64,000 nt of DNA from Loripinus fragilis (lineage: Eukaryota > Mollusca > Bivalvia > Lucinida > Lucinidae): contig OZ026520.1 in NCBI GenBank assembly GCA_964019695.1, forward strand, positions 24,690,130-24,754,129, given 5' to 3'. Positions 59,501 through 63,555 of the stretch are shown one piece after another. The notes under the pieces were generated by a model. The model worked only from the letters and a program-made list of their open reading frames with translations. It had not been told where the DNA came from and did not search any database. Position numbers and translations under genes: made by a program. Position 1 is the stretch's first letter, and the number at the start of each line of letters is the position of its first letter.

Positions 59501-62500
59501 CAATATTGATCCGTATCCCCTAAAAATCACAAAGCTACCAAGCCAGCATTCAATGATGGTCCATTATCGACAATGGTGGTCCATTTTTAGTGGCATTTCG
59601 GTCCTCTATCACTACCCCCTCTGACTTAATGTTCTGGATCAGCGCATGCATGCAGTGCGTGTGAACCGGCTCGATTGAAATTAAACTGTCGACGGACATA
59701 ATTCATGCGCAGATCCAGAAAGTTTTGCCAAAGGGGATCCAACTTTGACAACGTTTGTTTTTCAAGTTGATAGGGGGAGGGAGGATCCATGTCCCACTTT
59801 AAGCGGGCCATCATCGGCCCGCCAGCGAAACGCCATTAAATGCCCAACATTGAATGCTGGCTTAGCAGCTGCGATTTTTCAGGGGATCCGAACCTGTATT
59901 GGTAGAAAACCCTATATTTTTGTGATTTTTCAGTGTGGGGGTCCGGACCTGGATCCGCACATGTAATTTCACGATATTTTGGTACATACAACGTGCGACA
60001 AAGACTCAGATGAGCCTGCGCAAGTGTGCATTTTCAATACAGCATTGATGGCTCGGGAATGTCTTATGTTGAATGGGTCATTAATTTTGTGTCTCACGAC
60101 TCAAACCACAACTTGGAAAAAAGGCCCGTTTGTATATAAGTTTGTTTATACCACCCTTACCAACTTTAGCACGAAATATCTTGTGATGTGCAAAGTCTAC
60201 ACTGATGTAGGTGGTATAAAATAGTAATACCATGTTTGTCCACCTGTACGTAAGATAATCCACTCGCTAAAGCTCGTGGATTATCTCCACGTACAGGCGG
60301 ACAACCCATGGTATAACTATTACTTAGCCCATGACCCGCCCACTTCCTTTTGTTTTCAGCCAATCAGTTGCAAGAAAAGGACCATATTCAGCGTGGTATA
60401 TTTTCCATAACCCACACTTTTGTGAGACTCATTCCCATAACTTGATGAGAGGAAATTGCTGTCCAAAATGTTTATTTCACCAAATTTATTTTTATTTTTA
60501 GAACCCTAAATAAAACTGTGATCAGAATATTGACACAAAATGATGTAAATTTCAAATGTTACCTGATTCACAAAAAATAGGCGACTGCAGAAAACACTGA
60601 CCAGGCTGCAAATGTACATTGAAGCCTGATCAGAAATTACACTGCTTGTCCCAAAACGCTTTTTGAAAGACAGCATGACCAAACGGCACATGAATATACA
60701 CGCTGATCTGAGCGTCTCCACTGTTTGAGAATCAGGGTAGAATGCGCAAACAGAGGAGACTGATCAGCCTGTACATCTGTAACTTGTGATCAAAGAAATG
60801 CTTCCTAGATAATTTTGAAAAATAAATCTCACAAAAATGCTGCTAATAAAATCCATTTGTCCCATGTGAACGCATCCATGGCTAAAGATGAAATGAGACT
60901 CCTAAACGAAATGCAGCATAATGCTACATAATGTGTACATTTCAGGATGTGAAACCAACACAGGAAACAGCTGGGTCAGGGCTAAATAGGTTATACAATG
61001 TTTTGTGTTTGTTATGAAATATACACTCGGGAGCTCTGCTCCCTCGTATATATTCCATAACCAACACAAAACATTGAATAACCTATACATAAGCAAACTT
61101 ACTAAGTAAATTTACTCAGTTGTTTAACGCTGTGGTTTGCATGGCTTTTTTAAAGTAACAACATCTACTGTTACTTGCAAATGCTCAATTTTGATATATA
61201 GGTCACTGGTATGACCTAAGTTCTTCACCTTAGATGTGCGTTTTCTCGCGGTAATTTTAACTCCTAATCCTTGCCCGAGGCATGTCTGTTTTATTTCTGT
61301 GACAATATACTGACAAAGGAAATGCATATTAATGACCATTGCTAAAGAATTCCGATGAATCGGATGCTTCTTATAGGTAAAAATTTCGCCAATGAAGGGT
61401 TTTAAAAATATTTGAACACGCTGCAGGTAGCCTGCACTGTTTACCGTTGATGGATGCATAGACAGCCGATACCAATAACATGCATGAACTTTGTCACGTA
61501 CTACATGTAGGAAAGTCCGTGCTTTTAATGCGCTCTTGCCTTTGATCTTATCTGAAAGCATGTATCGCACAATTAGCAGACAAAAAGTATAGTCTTGCAA
61601 AAAGAATGTCACGTGCCAGAGTACCCATTTAAGTGGAATGGAACCTTCCAAATCGCGCTACCGCTCACGCGCTGTACGTTAAAAGTAACCCGAGCACAGA
61701 ATGATGGGACAAAAAGATAAACGGACAACGATTTTCCGCCGAAAATAACTTGTGTTCGTAATTTTAGAAATTCACTTTTCAAAAAAAGGTCAGTGTTCGA
61801 TTTTTTAGGATGTTTTAAAAGTTATTTTCGGCGACAATTTTAGGTGTTCGTAATTTTAGAGTGTTCGAAATTTTAGAACATTTACCGTATGATATATCTG
61901 ATTCTACACTAGTGGACCTGACAAGTAATTTGTTTGTTCTGCGTACCAACATGAAAGTTTATTTATATAATTATTCTATATATGGGTCACCCACTAGGTG
62001 GAGCCTATCATGAATATTCATGAAGGAAAGGGTTTACAAGGCACTCAGTTGAAGTTGAAAGTAAATTGCTACTTCGCCAGCTGCATGTTTCTTAAAGAGA
62101 CTAAGTCTGCAACTATGAACATTTTTCAAAATTTTGTATTTTCTTTTTAAATCATTTGTTAAAGTAGAATTAAGTTATGTTTTCACAATAAATCTGTTCA
62201 CTACAGCTGAAAACTGCACGGAAAAGTGAATTATCTTATAAAAACAGGTGTGTTGGTAATTATTTGCGTCCCTCCAATAATTATAGACAGGTAATTTAAG
62301 CTTAAATGCTGTTGTTTTGATACTGATAATTTGTTAAGATTTACGAAATTGGTAAAATGTATACCTGAATTTTAGTTTTTTTACTGTGTTCTTGAGAATA
62401 GAAACATTAGTTCTAAAATTAAAAGATCAAAAGTTACAGACTATGCAGCTTTAAGAACTAGTAAAGCATCAGCAACCTTTTTTAAACAGTCCATGGAGTA

Positions 62501-62698
62501 ATAGTAACTGAGGGTGATTTAGCATAACTTTTTGTTCTTCACTGCCCCCATCTCCTAAATTTAGCAATGTCCCTGGAGGAGAGACTGTAAATCTGTTACC
62601 TTTGCCTCAAGAATGGCTTGCATAGTGTGAGTACTGGCTGGTTGTTGTTTAAGCTGTACCTCGGCATCTCTCAACTTGTCTGTTAGCTTACTATTGCA
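19055..62698 (-). CDS. ERC1: ERC/ELKS (CAST) scaffold protein, C-terminal 648 residues in 13 exons, 5' part outside window
   Basis: Spliced minus-strand frame joining 62698-62600, 57367-57224, 54739-54572, 47229-47062, 44135-43996, 41579-41456, 39492-39352, 37658-37465, 31957-31822, 30417-30286, 24467-24307, 20549-20402 and 19246-19055. All introns are GT-AG and all phases agree, giving 1947 nt (648 codons and TGA). Seen: almost continuous heptad-rich, Lys/Glu/Gln-rich coiled coil with stretches diagnostic of the ERC family, such as EVDRLLEILKE, RIEELEEALRES, ITAERE and EKDANIALLE. Known: ERC proteins are dimeric coiled-coil scaffolds that bind RIM, liprin-alpha, Bassoon and Rab6 at presynaptic active zones, and organise cortical microtubule-capture and exocytosis sites in other cells. 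The symbol is for the family; whether vertebrate ERC1 or ERC2 is closer cannot be judged, and invertebrates usually have one gene. The exons for the N-terminal part lie upstream, beyond 64000. Codon phase, splice sites and family match make this very secure. Confidence 0.93.
19247..20401 (-). other. ERC intron W12-W13
   Basis: Contains a decayed minus-strand SINE at 19990-20176, and a hairpin at 20252-20315 (CCAATGACATAACATTGGAG, then GCAACCAAGGGTTTATGC/GCATAAACCCTTGGTTGC). The rest is unremarkable AT-rich sequence. Confidence 0.8.
20402..20549 (-). CDS. ERC1: ERC exon W12 (EKDANIALLE block)
   Basis: Acceptor TTGTGTTACAG (to 20550) and donor GTAAGATC (from 20401). One base completes a Lys codon, then 49 codons, QEALQAAICEKDANIALLEM to KLAQQLKEL. 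Nearly identical to vertebrate ERC QEALLAAISEKDANIALLEL and the following KKK...EKDRLVQQLKQ. Partial copies of its 5' part occur at 22316-22507 and 20550-20610. Confidence 0.95.
21128..21182. repeat. (GATG)n(GACG)n microsatellite
   Basis: GATGGATGGATGGATGG followed by GACGGACGGACGGACGG; inside the TIR element 20611-22315. Confidence 0.95.
21494..21571. repeat. (GGAC)n(AGAC)n(GATA)n microsatellite
   Basis: GGACGGACGGACGG, then CAGACAGACAGACAG, then ATAGATAGATAGAT. Second compound tetranucleotide tract in the same element. Confidence 0.95.
22316..22507 (-). pseudogene. two partial duplicates of exon W12 with acceptors
   Basis: The upstream copy has acceptor TGTTACAG (to 22508) and 91 nt of exon-like sequence (22507-22417), differing at GGGTTACAG and GACCAGTAC. 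After 33 nt of intron-like sequence a second copy starts at 22383. It has a 1-nt deletion (TTACAGCAGCAATC) and is cut at 22316 by the TIR element; its remainder (AAACAGAGAAATACAGAAC) lies at 20550-20610, next to the real acceptor. Unit period 124 bp. Neither copy has the downstream half of W12 or a donor. Confidence 0.9.
22575..23150. mobile_element. TIR MITE with CCCACGTTT ends
   Basis: The left end, GACGCCCACGTTTCGTGCAC, and the right end (mirror of ACCGCCCACGTTTTTGTAC) are inverted. Sub-terminal repeats of TTGAAAACGC and CATTTTCAACGC are also inverted. No protein-coding content. Confidence 0.7.
23400..23577 (+). mobile_element. probable 3' tail of a non-LTR retrotransposon with (ATT)n
   Basis: CCTCATGGAAGATTAACC...CCTCTGTAAATAAAGACT followed by about 22 ATT units (23508-23575). 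A short conserved tail ending in a simple repeat is typical of 5'-truncated LINEs of the CR1/L2 kind. Family assignment is inference; no reverse transcriptase is present. Confidence 0.55.
24307..24467 (-). CDS. ERC1: ERC exon W11 (source of the 117-bp array)
   Basis: Acceptor AACATTACAG (to 24468) and donor GTGAGTCAC (from 24306). The 161 nt encode 53 codons plus two bases, IEELKAELLKSQSSSKEYSS to RHKHLEEVFEMK. It matches ERC QELESMKAKLSSTQQSL...RRKHLEEVLEMK. The first 80 nt together with the preceding 37 nt of intron recur 33 times immediately upstream (24471-28331). This is the only copy that continues into QLEEKDNKLKK and a proper donor, so it is the functional exon. Confidence 0.94.
24471..28331 (-). 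repeat. 33 tandem 117-bp copies of the W11 acceptor and exon 5' end
   Basis: Landmark TAATGTTTAAAGTAACAATG recurs from 24471 to 28332, a distance of exactly 33 x 117 bp with no net indel. In gene sense each unit is 37 nt of 3' intron ending CATTACAG plus the first 80 nt of exon W11 (IEELKAELLKSQ...ATYV), breaking off at GTTAA into intron-like GATACCTG. Copies differ by scattered transitions. A five-unit block is itself duplicated with offset 585 bp (for example CTTAAAATATG at 24856 and 25441, GGATTAAGAC near 25131 and 25716). The in-frame TAA in each intron part prevents read-through except where it is mutated (28219). Confidence 0.97.
28599..28774. mobile_element. palindromic element, arms about 80 bp
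   Basis: GTCGATTTGGCGTAAATGG and ATTAGACATA on the left are mirrored as TATGTCTAATCC and ATTTACGCCAAATCGAC on the right, with a short loop (GGTAAATAATAGTGGTATTA). The arms are nearly identical in the inner 60 bp and decayed outside. Confidence 0.85.
30130..30217. repeat. near-perfect 88-bp palindrome
   Basis: CTCAAACTCAAAATAAAGCG then CAATGATTGG.TGCTTGCGGA meets its mirror at a central ACATGT. I find only one or two mismatches. It lies about 70 bp downstream (in gene sense) of the W10 donor. Confidence 0.92.
30286..30417 (-). CDS. ERC1: ERC exon W10 (RIEELEEALRES block)
   Basis: Acceptor TTTCTACAG (to 30418) and donor GTAAGTTT (from 30285). The 132 nt encode 44 residues, phase 0/0, GSMKEKEGRIEELEEALRES to QIDACNNK. 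RIEELEEALRES and ITAEREMV are identical to vertebrate ERC. The intron downstream of this exon carries the 33 decoy acceptors of the 117-bp array before the real W11 acceptor. Confidence 0.95.
30418..31821 (-). other. ERC intron W9-W10
   Basis: Contains decayed hairpin sequence around 30728-30775, a family E MITE at 31485-31722 and a 50-bp direct repeat on both sides of it (31403-31460 and 31753-31812), the second copy ending about 8 bp from the W9 donor. Confidence 0.75.
31485..31722. mobile_element. MITE family E, copy 2
   Basis: GGCCCTGAGGTTATAAAAC to TTTTATAACCTCGGGGCC, with the CCAACAATTGTTGG centre. It sits between the two 50-bp repeats. Confidence 0.85.
31822..31957 (-). CDS. ERC1: ERC exon W9
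   Basis: Acceptor CTCTCTACAG (to 31958) and donor GTCAGCAT (from 31821, a weak GTCAGC donor). One base completes an Asp codon, then 45 codons, TLKEYKQKFGTLKRIQQTEK to STDSMHLK. It matches ERC ...KHKEQVEKKKSAQMLEEARRRE (here NAHLLEEARRRE). A 50-bp sequence just outside the donor is repeated at 31403-31460. Confidence 0.92.
32421..33253. mobile_element. 833-bp TA-flanked TIR element
   Basis: Ends TACTGAAGGACTTTAGAAAC GCACCA are inverted and flanked by TA. The TA target site suggests Tc1/mariner-type mobilisation (inference). The ends resemble those of 48825-50036 (TACTGA, A-rich, then CGC.CCA or CCGCCA). No transposase motif in the short minus-strand frames inside. Confidence 0.83.
33679..34995. 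mobile_element. 1.3-kb TIR element with captured microsatellite
   Basis: Inverted ends CAGAGCTCTC, flanked by AACAA on both sides. The left end has GGAGTCCCAC repeated and the right end is ACGC-rich, the same layout as 20611-22315. No transposase seen. Confidence 0.8.
34018..34099. repeat. (ACAG)n(GCAG)n microsatellite
   Basis: ACAGACAGGCAGGCAGACAG and similar 4-bp units for about 80 bp, inside the TIR element 33679-34995. Confidence 0.95.
36070..36318. mobile_element. MITE family J, best copy
   Basis: Left end ATGCATGGGTGAAAGTTC, right end AAAACTTTCACCCACC. The hairpin GGCTGACTTTC.ATGG AAAGTCAGCC lies near the right end. Confidence 0.85.
37172..37337. mobile_element. palindromic element, arms about 75 bp
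   Basis: AATAGATCAGCTC and CAACGATTCACG-like left arm is mirrored on the right (GAGCTGATCTATT). Inner arms share GAGTAATAATTCACTG and GTCAGTTGTA. The loop has GCGCTACGCGC. A related block near 35420-35480 shares CTGTCGGTCAGTCGTA. Confidence 0.8.
37465..37658 (-). CDS. ERC1: ERC exon W8 (EVDRLLEILKE block)
   Basis: Acceptor CACTTTAG (to 37659) and donor GTAAGTTA (from 37464). The 194 nt encode 64 codons plus two bases. The exon opens LKMAKLGTKSEGVTEEQIAEL, a non-helical joint. It then carries the most diagnostic family stretch, QTEVDRLLEILKETENEK, nearly identical to vertebrate ERC (QAEVDRLLEILKEVENEK). The ATG near its 5' end is internal, not a start: the frame continues through the acceptor into W7. 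Confidence 0.95.
37715..37956. mobile_element. MITE family E, copy 3
   Basis: GGCCTCGAGGTTATAAAAC to GTTTTATAACCTCAGGACC, containing TGCCAACAATTGTTGGCA. It lies about 55 bp upstream of the W8 acceptor. Confidence 0.87.
39125..39333. mobile_element. TTAA-type hairpin MITE, family B
   Basis: Contains GTCGTCTGCTGATTTTTTTC, the hairpin GGCCCGACATTTTGTCGGGC and ATCAGCAGACGGC. The right end GCTAACC is a decayed TTAA end. It ends 18 bp from the W7 donor. Confidence 0.85.
39352..39492 (-). CDS. ERC1: ERC exon W7
   Basis: Acceptor CTATTGTAG (to 39493) and donor GTGAGTCACC (from 39351). The 141 nt encode 47 residues, phase 0/0, TELCELREEVSELKSSRYK to LSSELDG. It corresponds to ERC ...DSRLKTLEIALEQKKEE... 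(here DAKLRQLDLSLSEKDSE). A TTAA-type palindromic MITE ends about 18 bp beyond the donor. Confidence 0.92.
39493..41455 (-). other. ERC intron W6-W7
   Basis: Begins (in gene sense) with the 77-bp decoy-donor array (40365-41450), then a family E relative (40105-40345) and about 600 bp of AT-rich sequence without a clear feature (39493-40100). Confidence 0.85.
40365..41527 (-). repeat. 15 tandem 77-bp copies of the W6 exon 3' end with its donor
   Basis: TTTACCTGTTTATCTGTGAG recurs at 40365, 40442, 40527, then every 77 bp to 41451; one spacing is 85 because of an 8-bp TTTATCTG duplication. In gene sense each unit is the last 72 nt of exon W6 (HLMKSNQELKSQ...LTDKQ) plus GTAAA. Only the copy at 41451-41527 is joined to the rest of W6. 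The other 14 have a donor but no acceptor. Reading past any CAG|GTAAAC gives Val-Asn-Ile-stop. Confidence 0.97.
41456..41579 (-). CDS. ERC1: ERC exon W6 (source of the 77-bp array)
   Basis: Acceptor TTATTTCAG (to 41580) and donor GTAAACAT (from 41455). One base completes the W5 Arg codon, followed by 41 codons, LKEHREILELEHQEECEHLM to LDLTDKQ. This matches ERC LKEQRDRDEREKQEEIDNYKK. The last 72 nt plus GTAAA recur 14 more times downstream in tandem (40365-41450). Any donor other than this first one would run into a TGA a few codons past CAG, so the first donor must be used to make the protein. Confidence 0.92.
42440..42757 (-). mobile_element. second SINE type, tRNA-related head
   Basis: On the plus strand it runs TTGGTTTTGATTCTTTAAGTC, CAACAGCTATGGTCATG, GGGACGGTCAGTT, AACTGACAACAACCCTTC. 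It ends in a head with GGGATCGAACTTGCAACCCC (B box in reverse) and TGCGGTACATGGCCC. A second copy (57838-58092) lacks the head. It shares tail and CCAGTACTT-like elements with the main SINE. Confidence 0.75.
43500..43625 (-). mobile_element. truncated tRNA-derived SINE
   Basis: Tail and body only (TTGTTTGTTTTGATTCTTTA to AAAGTGTCTTGCTC); head missing. Confidence 0.8.
43996..44135 (-). CDS. ERC1: ERC exon W5
   Basis: Acceptor TGTTGACAG (to 44136) and donor GTAAATGG (from 43995). The 140 nt encode IENLEDLINEKDEQL to IFEKDKQIE plus two bases (AG) of an Arg codon completed by W6. It matches the ERC block IENLQEQLRDKEKQM...LEEALAEKERTIER. A Ser/Thr-rich linker (TCTSTESTDSA) sits mid-exon, as in the family (ADTTNTDTALT). 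Confidence 0.92.
44166..44400. mobile_element. TTAA-flanked hairpin MITE, family C
   Basis: TTAACCCTTTTAAGACCAATGG... on the left, a TTAA-containing mirrored end on the right. The hairpin AAATGCCGCATGATGCGGCATTT is bracketed by CAAACAGTGCA..CCCTGATG and CATCTGGGTCTTCACTGTTTG. Relatives at 13450-13690, 17500-17640, 36343-36412, 38432-38660, 43735-43950 and 53770-53838. Confidence 0.82.
44465..44645 (+). mobile_element. tRNA-derived SINE
   Basis: GCAGTGGCTCAGTGGTAGAG head to GAATCAAATC tail; a short deletion around the B box. Confidence 0.86.
44924..45110. mobile_element. MITE family M, copy 1
   Basis: GTAATAGTTATACCATGG...GTCCGCCTGTACGTGGAGAT, then AATCCACGAGCTTTAGGGAG, then an inverted arm ending GGTGGACAAACATGGC, and GGTGGTATAAAATG at the far end. 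An inverted copy lies at 60140-60325. Confidence 0.8.
47062..47229 (-). CDS. ERC1: ERC exon W4
   Basis: Acceptor CACATTTCAG (to 47230) and donor GTAATAAT (from 47061). The 168 nt encode 56 residues, phase 0/0, IEDLRERLKEKDTVIDKK to IKERKISVLQRK. The last residues match the ERC motif DVKERKVNVLQKK, and the first match LRLRLEEKETMLNKK. Long uninterrupted coiled coil. Confidence 0.93.
47545..47755 (-). mobile_element. tRNA-derived SINE, decayed, with a partial second copy to 47830
   Basis: TTTACGTCCCAGTCAACAAT to GATGAGGCTCGAACCC and the head; TTACGTCTTAGTCAACAATT then starts a truncated second copy. Confidence 0.78.
48780..50150. mobile_element. hairpin family F split by a TA-flanked TIR element
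   Basis: The left flank (TTTTCTTACCCATCAGTTTT AACATA) ends at 48824 and continues at 50037 (TATGTTTTGG.TGCTCAAAAG), as in the intact copies at 45450 and 50990. Core hairpin AAAAGAACCGTCTC/GAGACGGTTCTTTT at 50047-50090. Confidence 0.88.
48825..50036. mobile_element. 1.2-kb TA-flanked TIR element nested in family F
   Basis: Inverted ends TACTGAGCGAAACTTCTAAA CCGCCA and its mirror (TGGCGGTTTAGAAG...TCAGTA), with TA on each side. Inside, a block of about 130 bp (ATGGA(A/G)GCCCATATG... AATATTATTGAA) occurs twice. No transposase recognised; Tc1/mariner-like mobilisation is inference from the TA site. Confidence 0.87.
50980..51140. repeat. hairpin family F, intact copy
   Basis: ACATATGTTTTGGGTGCTC then AAAAGAACCATCTCATTGAG and its mirror, then CCCACAACGTATG. 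Flanked by AAATTGTAAATATTTTC and a diverged mirror (GAAAATAAAATTTTCG). Confidence 0.85.
51464..53197. mobile_element. 1.73-kb TIR element with iterated GTTACGGTATTGAC words
   Basis: Ends share ATGAGTCAATGTCAAAATTC and GTCAAAATT in inverted orientation (left at 51464-51496, right at 53165-53197). Inside, the word GTTACGGTATTGAC or its complement GTCAATACCGTAAC occurs about ten times, exact or with one change (around 51656, 52017, 52177, 52197, 52241, 52397, 52418, 52440, 52452, 52804). No open frame of useful length. Confidence 0.82.
53225..53745. repeat. minisatellite, about 57 bp x 9
   Basis: Diverged units TTTCACTATTTT.ACATTTG-ATAACAAACTGCTCCTTA. One unit has an inserted CCGGGTA. Confidence 0.88.
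53845..54045 (-). mobile_element. tRNA-derived SINE
   Basis: TTGATTTGATTCTTTACATC to the head GCACTCTACCACTGAGCC; B box GAGGCTTGAACC in reverse. Confidence 0.85.
54572..54739 (-). CDS. ERC1: ERC exon W3
   Basis: Acceptor TTTCAG (to 54740) and donor GTAAGTTAC (from 54571). The 168 nt encode 56 residues, phase 0/0, starting VETCRSELNNKDNEITGLK and ending QSAMFQAD. It matches the ERC block ELSRKDTELLALQTKLETL...HIEVLKESLTAKEQ (here HYINVLKDQIAAKEQ). Coiled coil with no break. A minus-strand SINE starts about 20 bp upstream of its acceptor. Confidence 0.92.
54759..54933 (-). mobile_element. tRNA-derived SINE, head truncated
   Basis: GTTTGATTTGATTCTTTACG to GGTGAGGCTCGAACCCTCGG; the head breaks off in unrelated sequence at about 54933. 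Confidence 0.84.
55140..55465. mobile_element. family B MITE with a nested, truncated family E
   Basis: TTAACACTTTGCATAATGG to GGCATGCAAAGAGTTAA with TTAA on both sides. Within the right half a family E segment (55295-55448, GCCAACAATTGTTGGC) has been inserted. Confidence 0.8.
56396..56624. mobile_element. TTAA-type palindromic MITE, family H, copy 2
   Basis: TTAACCCTTTACTCCACACA at the left, ATGGGGTAAAGAGTCAA at the right (TTAA decayed to TCAA), inverted relative to 16564-16771. The centre has GCTCCTGAGGAGC. Confidence 0.85.
57224..57367 (-). CDS. ERC1: ERC exon W2
   Basis: Acceptor TTTTTCAG (to 57368) and donor GTAAGAG (from 57223). The 144 nt encode 48 residues, DSRISALEKELQCLEDRL to REKALKAE, in phase 0/0. 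DSRISALEKEL corresponds to the ERC motif DSKISSMERGL. A short Gly/Asp-rich break (GEEGTPDKDGG) interrupts the coiled coil. By alignment the segment between here and W3 is about 30 residues shorter than in vertebrate ERC1, within the exon rather than at its edge, because KALKAE runs straight into W3 as in the family. Confidence 0.9.
57420..57725. repeat. minisatellite, about 40-60 bp x 6-7
   Basis: Units CCCCCATTTCAGGGTCCAAA followed by AATATATG, TTTTAAGCTAA and ATT. Variable lengths. Confidence 0.85.
57838..58092 (-). mobile_element. second SINE type, head truncated
   Basis: Same order as 42440-42757 (CAACAGCTATGGTCATGG, GGGACGGTCAGTTGACC, AACTGACAACAACCCTTC, ATTATTTCATGATCAATCTC) and ends at GGGCCAGGATCATGATAG. 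Confidence 0.75.
58945..58964. repeat. (CT)n microsatellite
   Basis: TCTCTCTCTCTCTCTCTC; shorter CT tracts at 58886-58898 and 59248-59260, near hairpin-B-like half repeats (58975 and 59283). Confidence 0.9.
59424..59963. mobile_element. TIR MITE with GCGGATCCAG ends
   Basis: The left end, ATGGGCGGATCCAGAGGGGG then GGTCCGGGCCCCCCTGAAAA and ATCACAAAAAATATAGGGTT, mirrors the right end. The inner arms share CCAGCATTCAATG. 540 bp, no coding frame. Nested within the 58232-61887 segment. Confidence 0.85.
60140..60325. mobile_element. MITE family M, copy 2 (inverted)
   Basis: TTTATACCACCCTTACCAAC to CCATGGTATAACTATTA, with the palindrome of CACCTGTACGT and ACGTACAGGCGG arms flanking GATAATCCAC...GTGGATTATC. 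Confidence 0.85.
60986..61095. repeat. 110-bp palindrome
   Basis: AGGTTATACAATGTTTTGTG then TTTGTTATGAAATATACACT mirrors CATATATTCC... ATAACCAACACAAAACATTG AATAACCT, with GGGAGCTCTGCTCCC at the centre. Confidence 0.9.
62600..62698 (-). CDS. ERC1: ERC exon W1 (first visible exon)
   Basis: Acceptor TTATTTCAG ends at 62699 and donor GTAACAG begins at 62599. The 99 nt encode 33 residues in phase 0/0, from CNSKLTDKLRDAE to MQAILEAK. This aligns with the ERC segment that in vertebrates reads ...REEMHRR... to ...LQTVIEMK, just before the DSKIS motif. The phase-0 start shows that at least one more coding exon lies upstream, outside the window. Coiled coil throughout. Confidence 0.88.
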
Positions 62699-62939
62699 CT
62701 GAAATAACAAAAACAGGTTTTAATATGATCCACAGCAACCAGTGCAGACCCAATAAAATGCCACCTTAACATATATTATTGCCCTAAAAGGTGGACATTC
62801 AAACAGTGATGTTACATTAACCAACAGGGTTCATACAGGCAAGTAAGTGTAAAATTCAAGGACTTTTCAAGGACTTCTAAAGACTTTTGTACTGTTTTCA
62901 AGGACTGAAAACTTCTAAAGAGGCAGTCTGATCAGGGTC

Positions 62940-62942
62940 CCA

Positions 62943-62977
<35 letters not shown>

Positions 62978-63325
62978 ACTCTGATATTTTCACACATACG
63001 TAGGCTCGGCCCATTTTTTTGGGTTCAAAATTCTGAATTTCAATATTTTTTTGGGGTTTTCAGAAAAATGAACATTTTTTTTGGGTATGAAGATTTTGTG
63101 GATATTTTTTTGGGGTCATCATAAAATTGGGCTAGTTTGAGGGTCATTTCTATGCAACTTAGGGTCTTTTTTATGGTCAAGGTACAGAACTGGGATATTT
63201 TTTGGGGTTGCTAAAATTTCAAATATTTTTTTGGGGTGCTTGAAATTCCTGATATTTTTTTTGGGTGAACGGTAGATGCTGGGTCCGAGCCTACGTATGC
63301 GGAAAAAATTGGAGTATCCCCCCTG
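62940..63325. mobile_element. TIR element with an expanded G tract in one end
   Basis: Left end CAGG(G)n then TACTC and CATACGTAGGCTCGG; right end is the inverse, CCGAGCCTACGTATG, GGAGTATCCCCCCTGG. The left end has 34 consecutive G (62943-62976) while the right has 6 C. The interior repeats TTTTTTTGGGGT. Confidence 0.85.
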
Positions 63326-63555
63326 GGGCCAGGGTCTCCTCTGTTTGGTATTCGGACAAGCATTTAGTGAATTCAAGCCCTTATTTGATAACAGAGAGAG
63401 AGAAATGTGTTTGAAATTTGAGAACATTTACCATACTTGGCTCACCTTATATTGACTGCATTTGAATTGGTCAGTCATGCAAGTCTGTATAACAAACTTG
63501 CAGTTCAGCCTGCTTATCAGCACAGTGTGGTCAGTTCCATTCTAATTTCTAAATA

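Larger units (their letters stand above)
58232..61887. mobile_element. 3.66-kb TIR-bounded segment, TA flanks
   Basis: The left end CGGTAAATGTTCTAAAATTA then CGAACACT matches the reverse complement of the right end (AGTGTTCGAAATTTTAGAAC ATTTACCG), each preceded or followed by TA. Sub-terminal repeats of GTTCGTAATTTTAGA occur inside both ends. The longest frame inside is a 175-codon minus-strand frame (61651-61124) without recognised motifs. Could be a decayed autonomous DNA element or two independent MITE ends. Confidence 0.6.
57368..62599 (-). other. ERC intron W1-W2
   Basis: Minisatellite (57420-57725), variant SINE (57838-58092), and a 3.66-kb TIR-bounded segment (58232-61887) holding a nested MITE (59424-59963), a family M copy, a palindrome and CT microsatellites. 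About 700 bp without a clear feature follows (61900-62599), with a block near 61985-62035 (TCATGAATATTCATG, AAAGGGTT) that is related in inverted orientation to 46885-46930. Confidence 0.78.

Noticed and set aside
61124..61651. 175-codon minus-strand open frame, the longest in the window
   Set aside because: Its translation shows no recognisable domain, it overlaps a TIR-bounded segment, and codon use does not look like that of the ERC exons. Kept only as a note under the 58232-61887 element.
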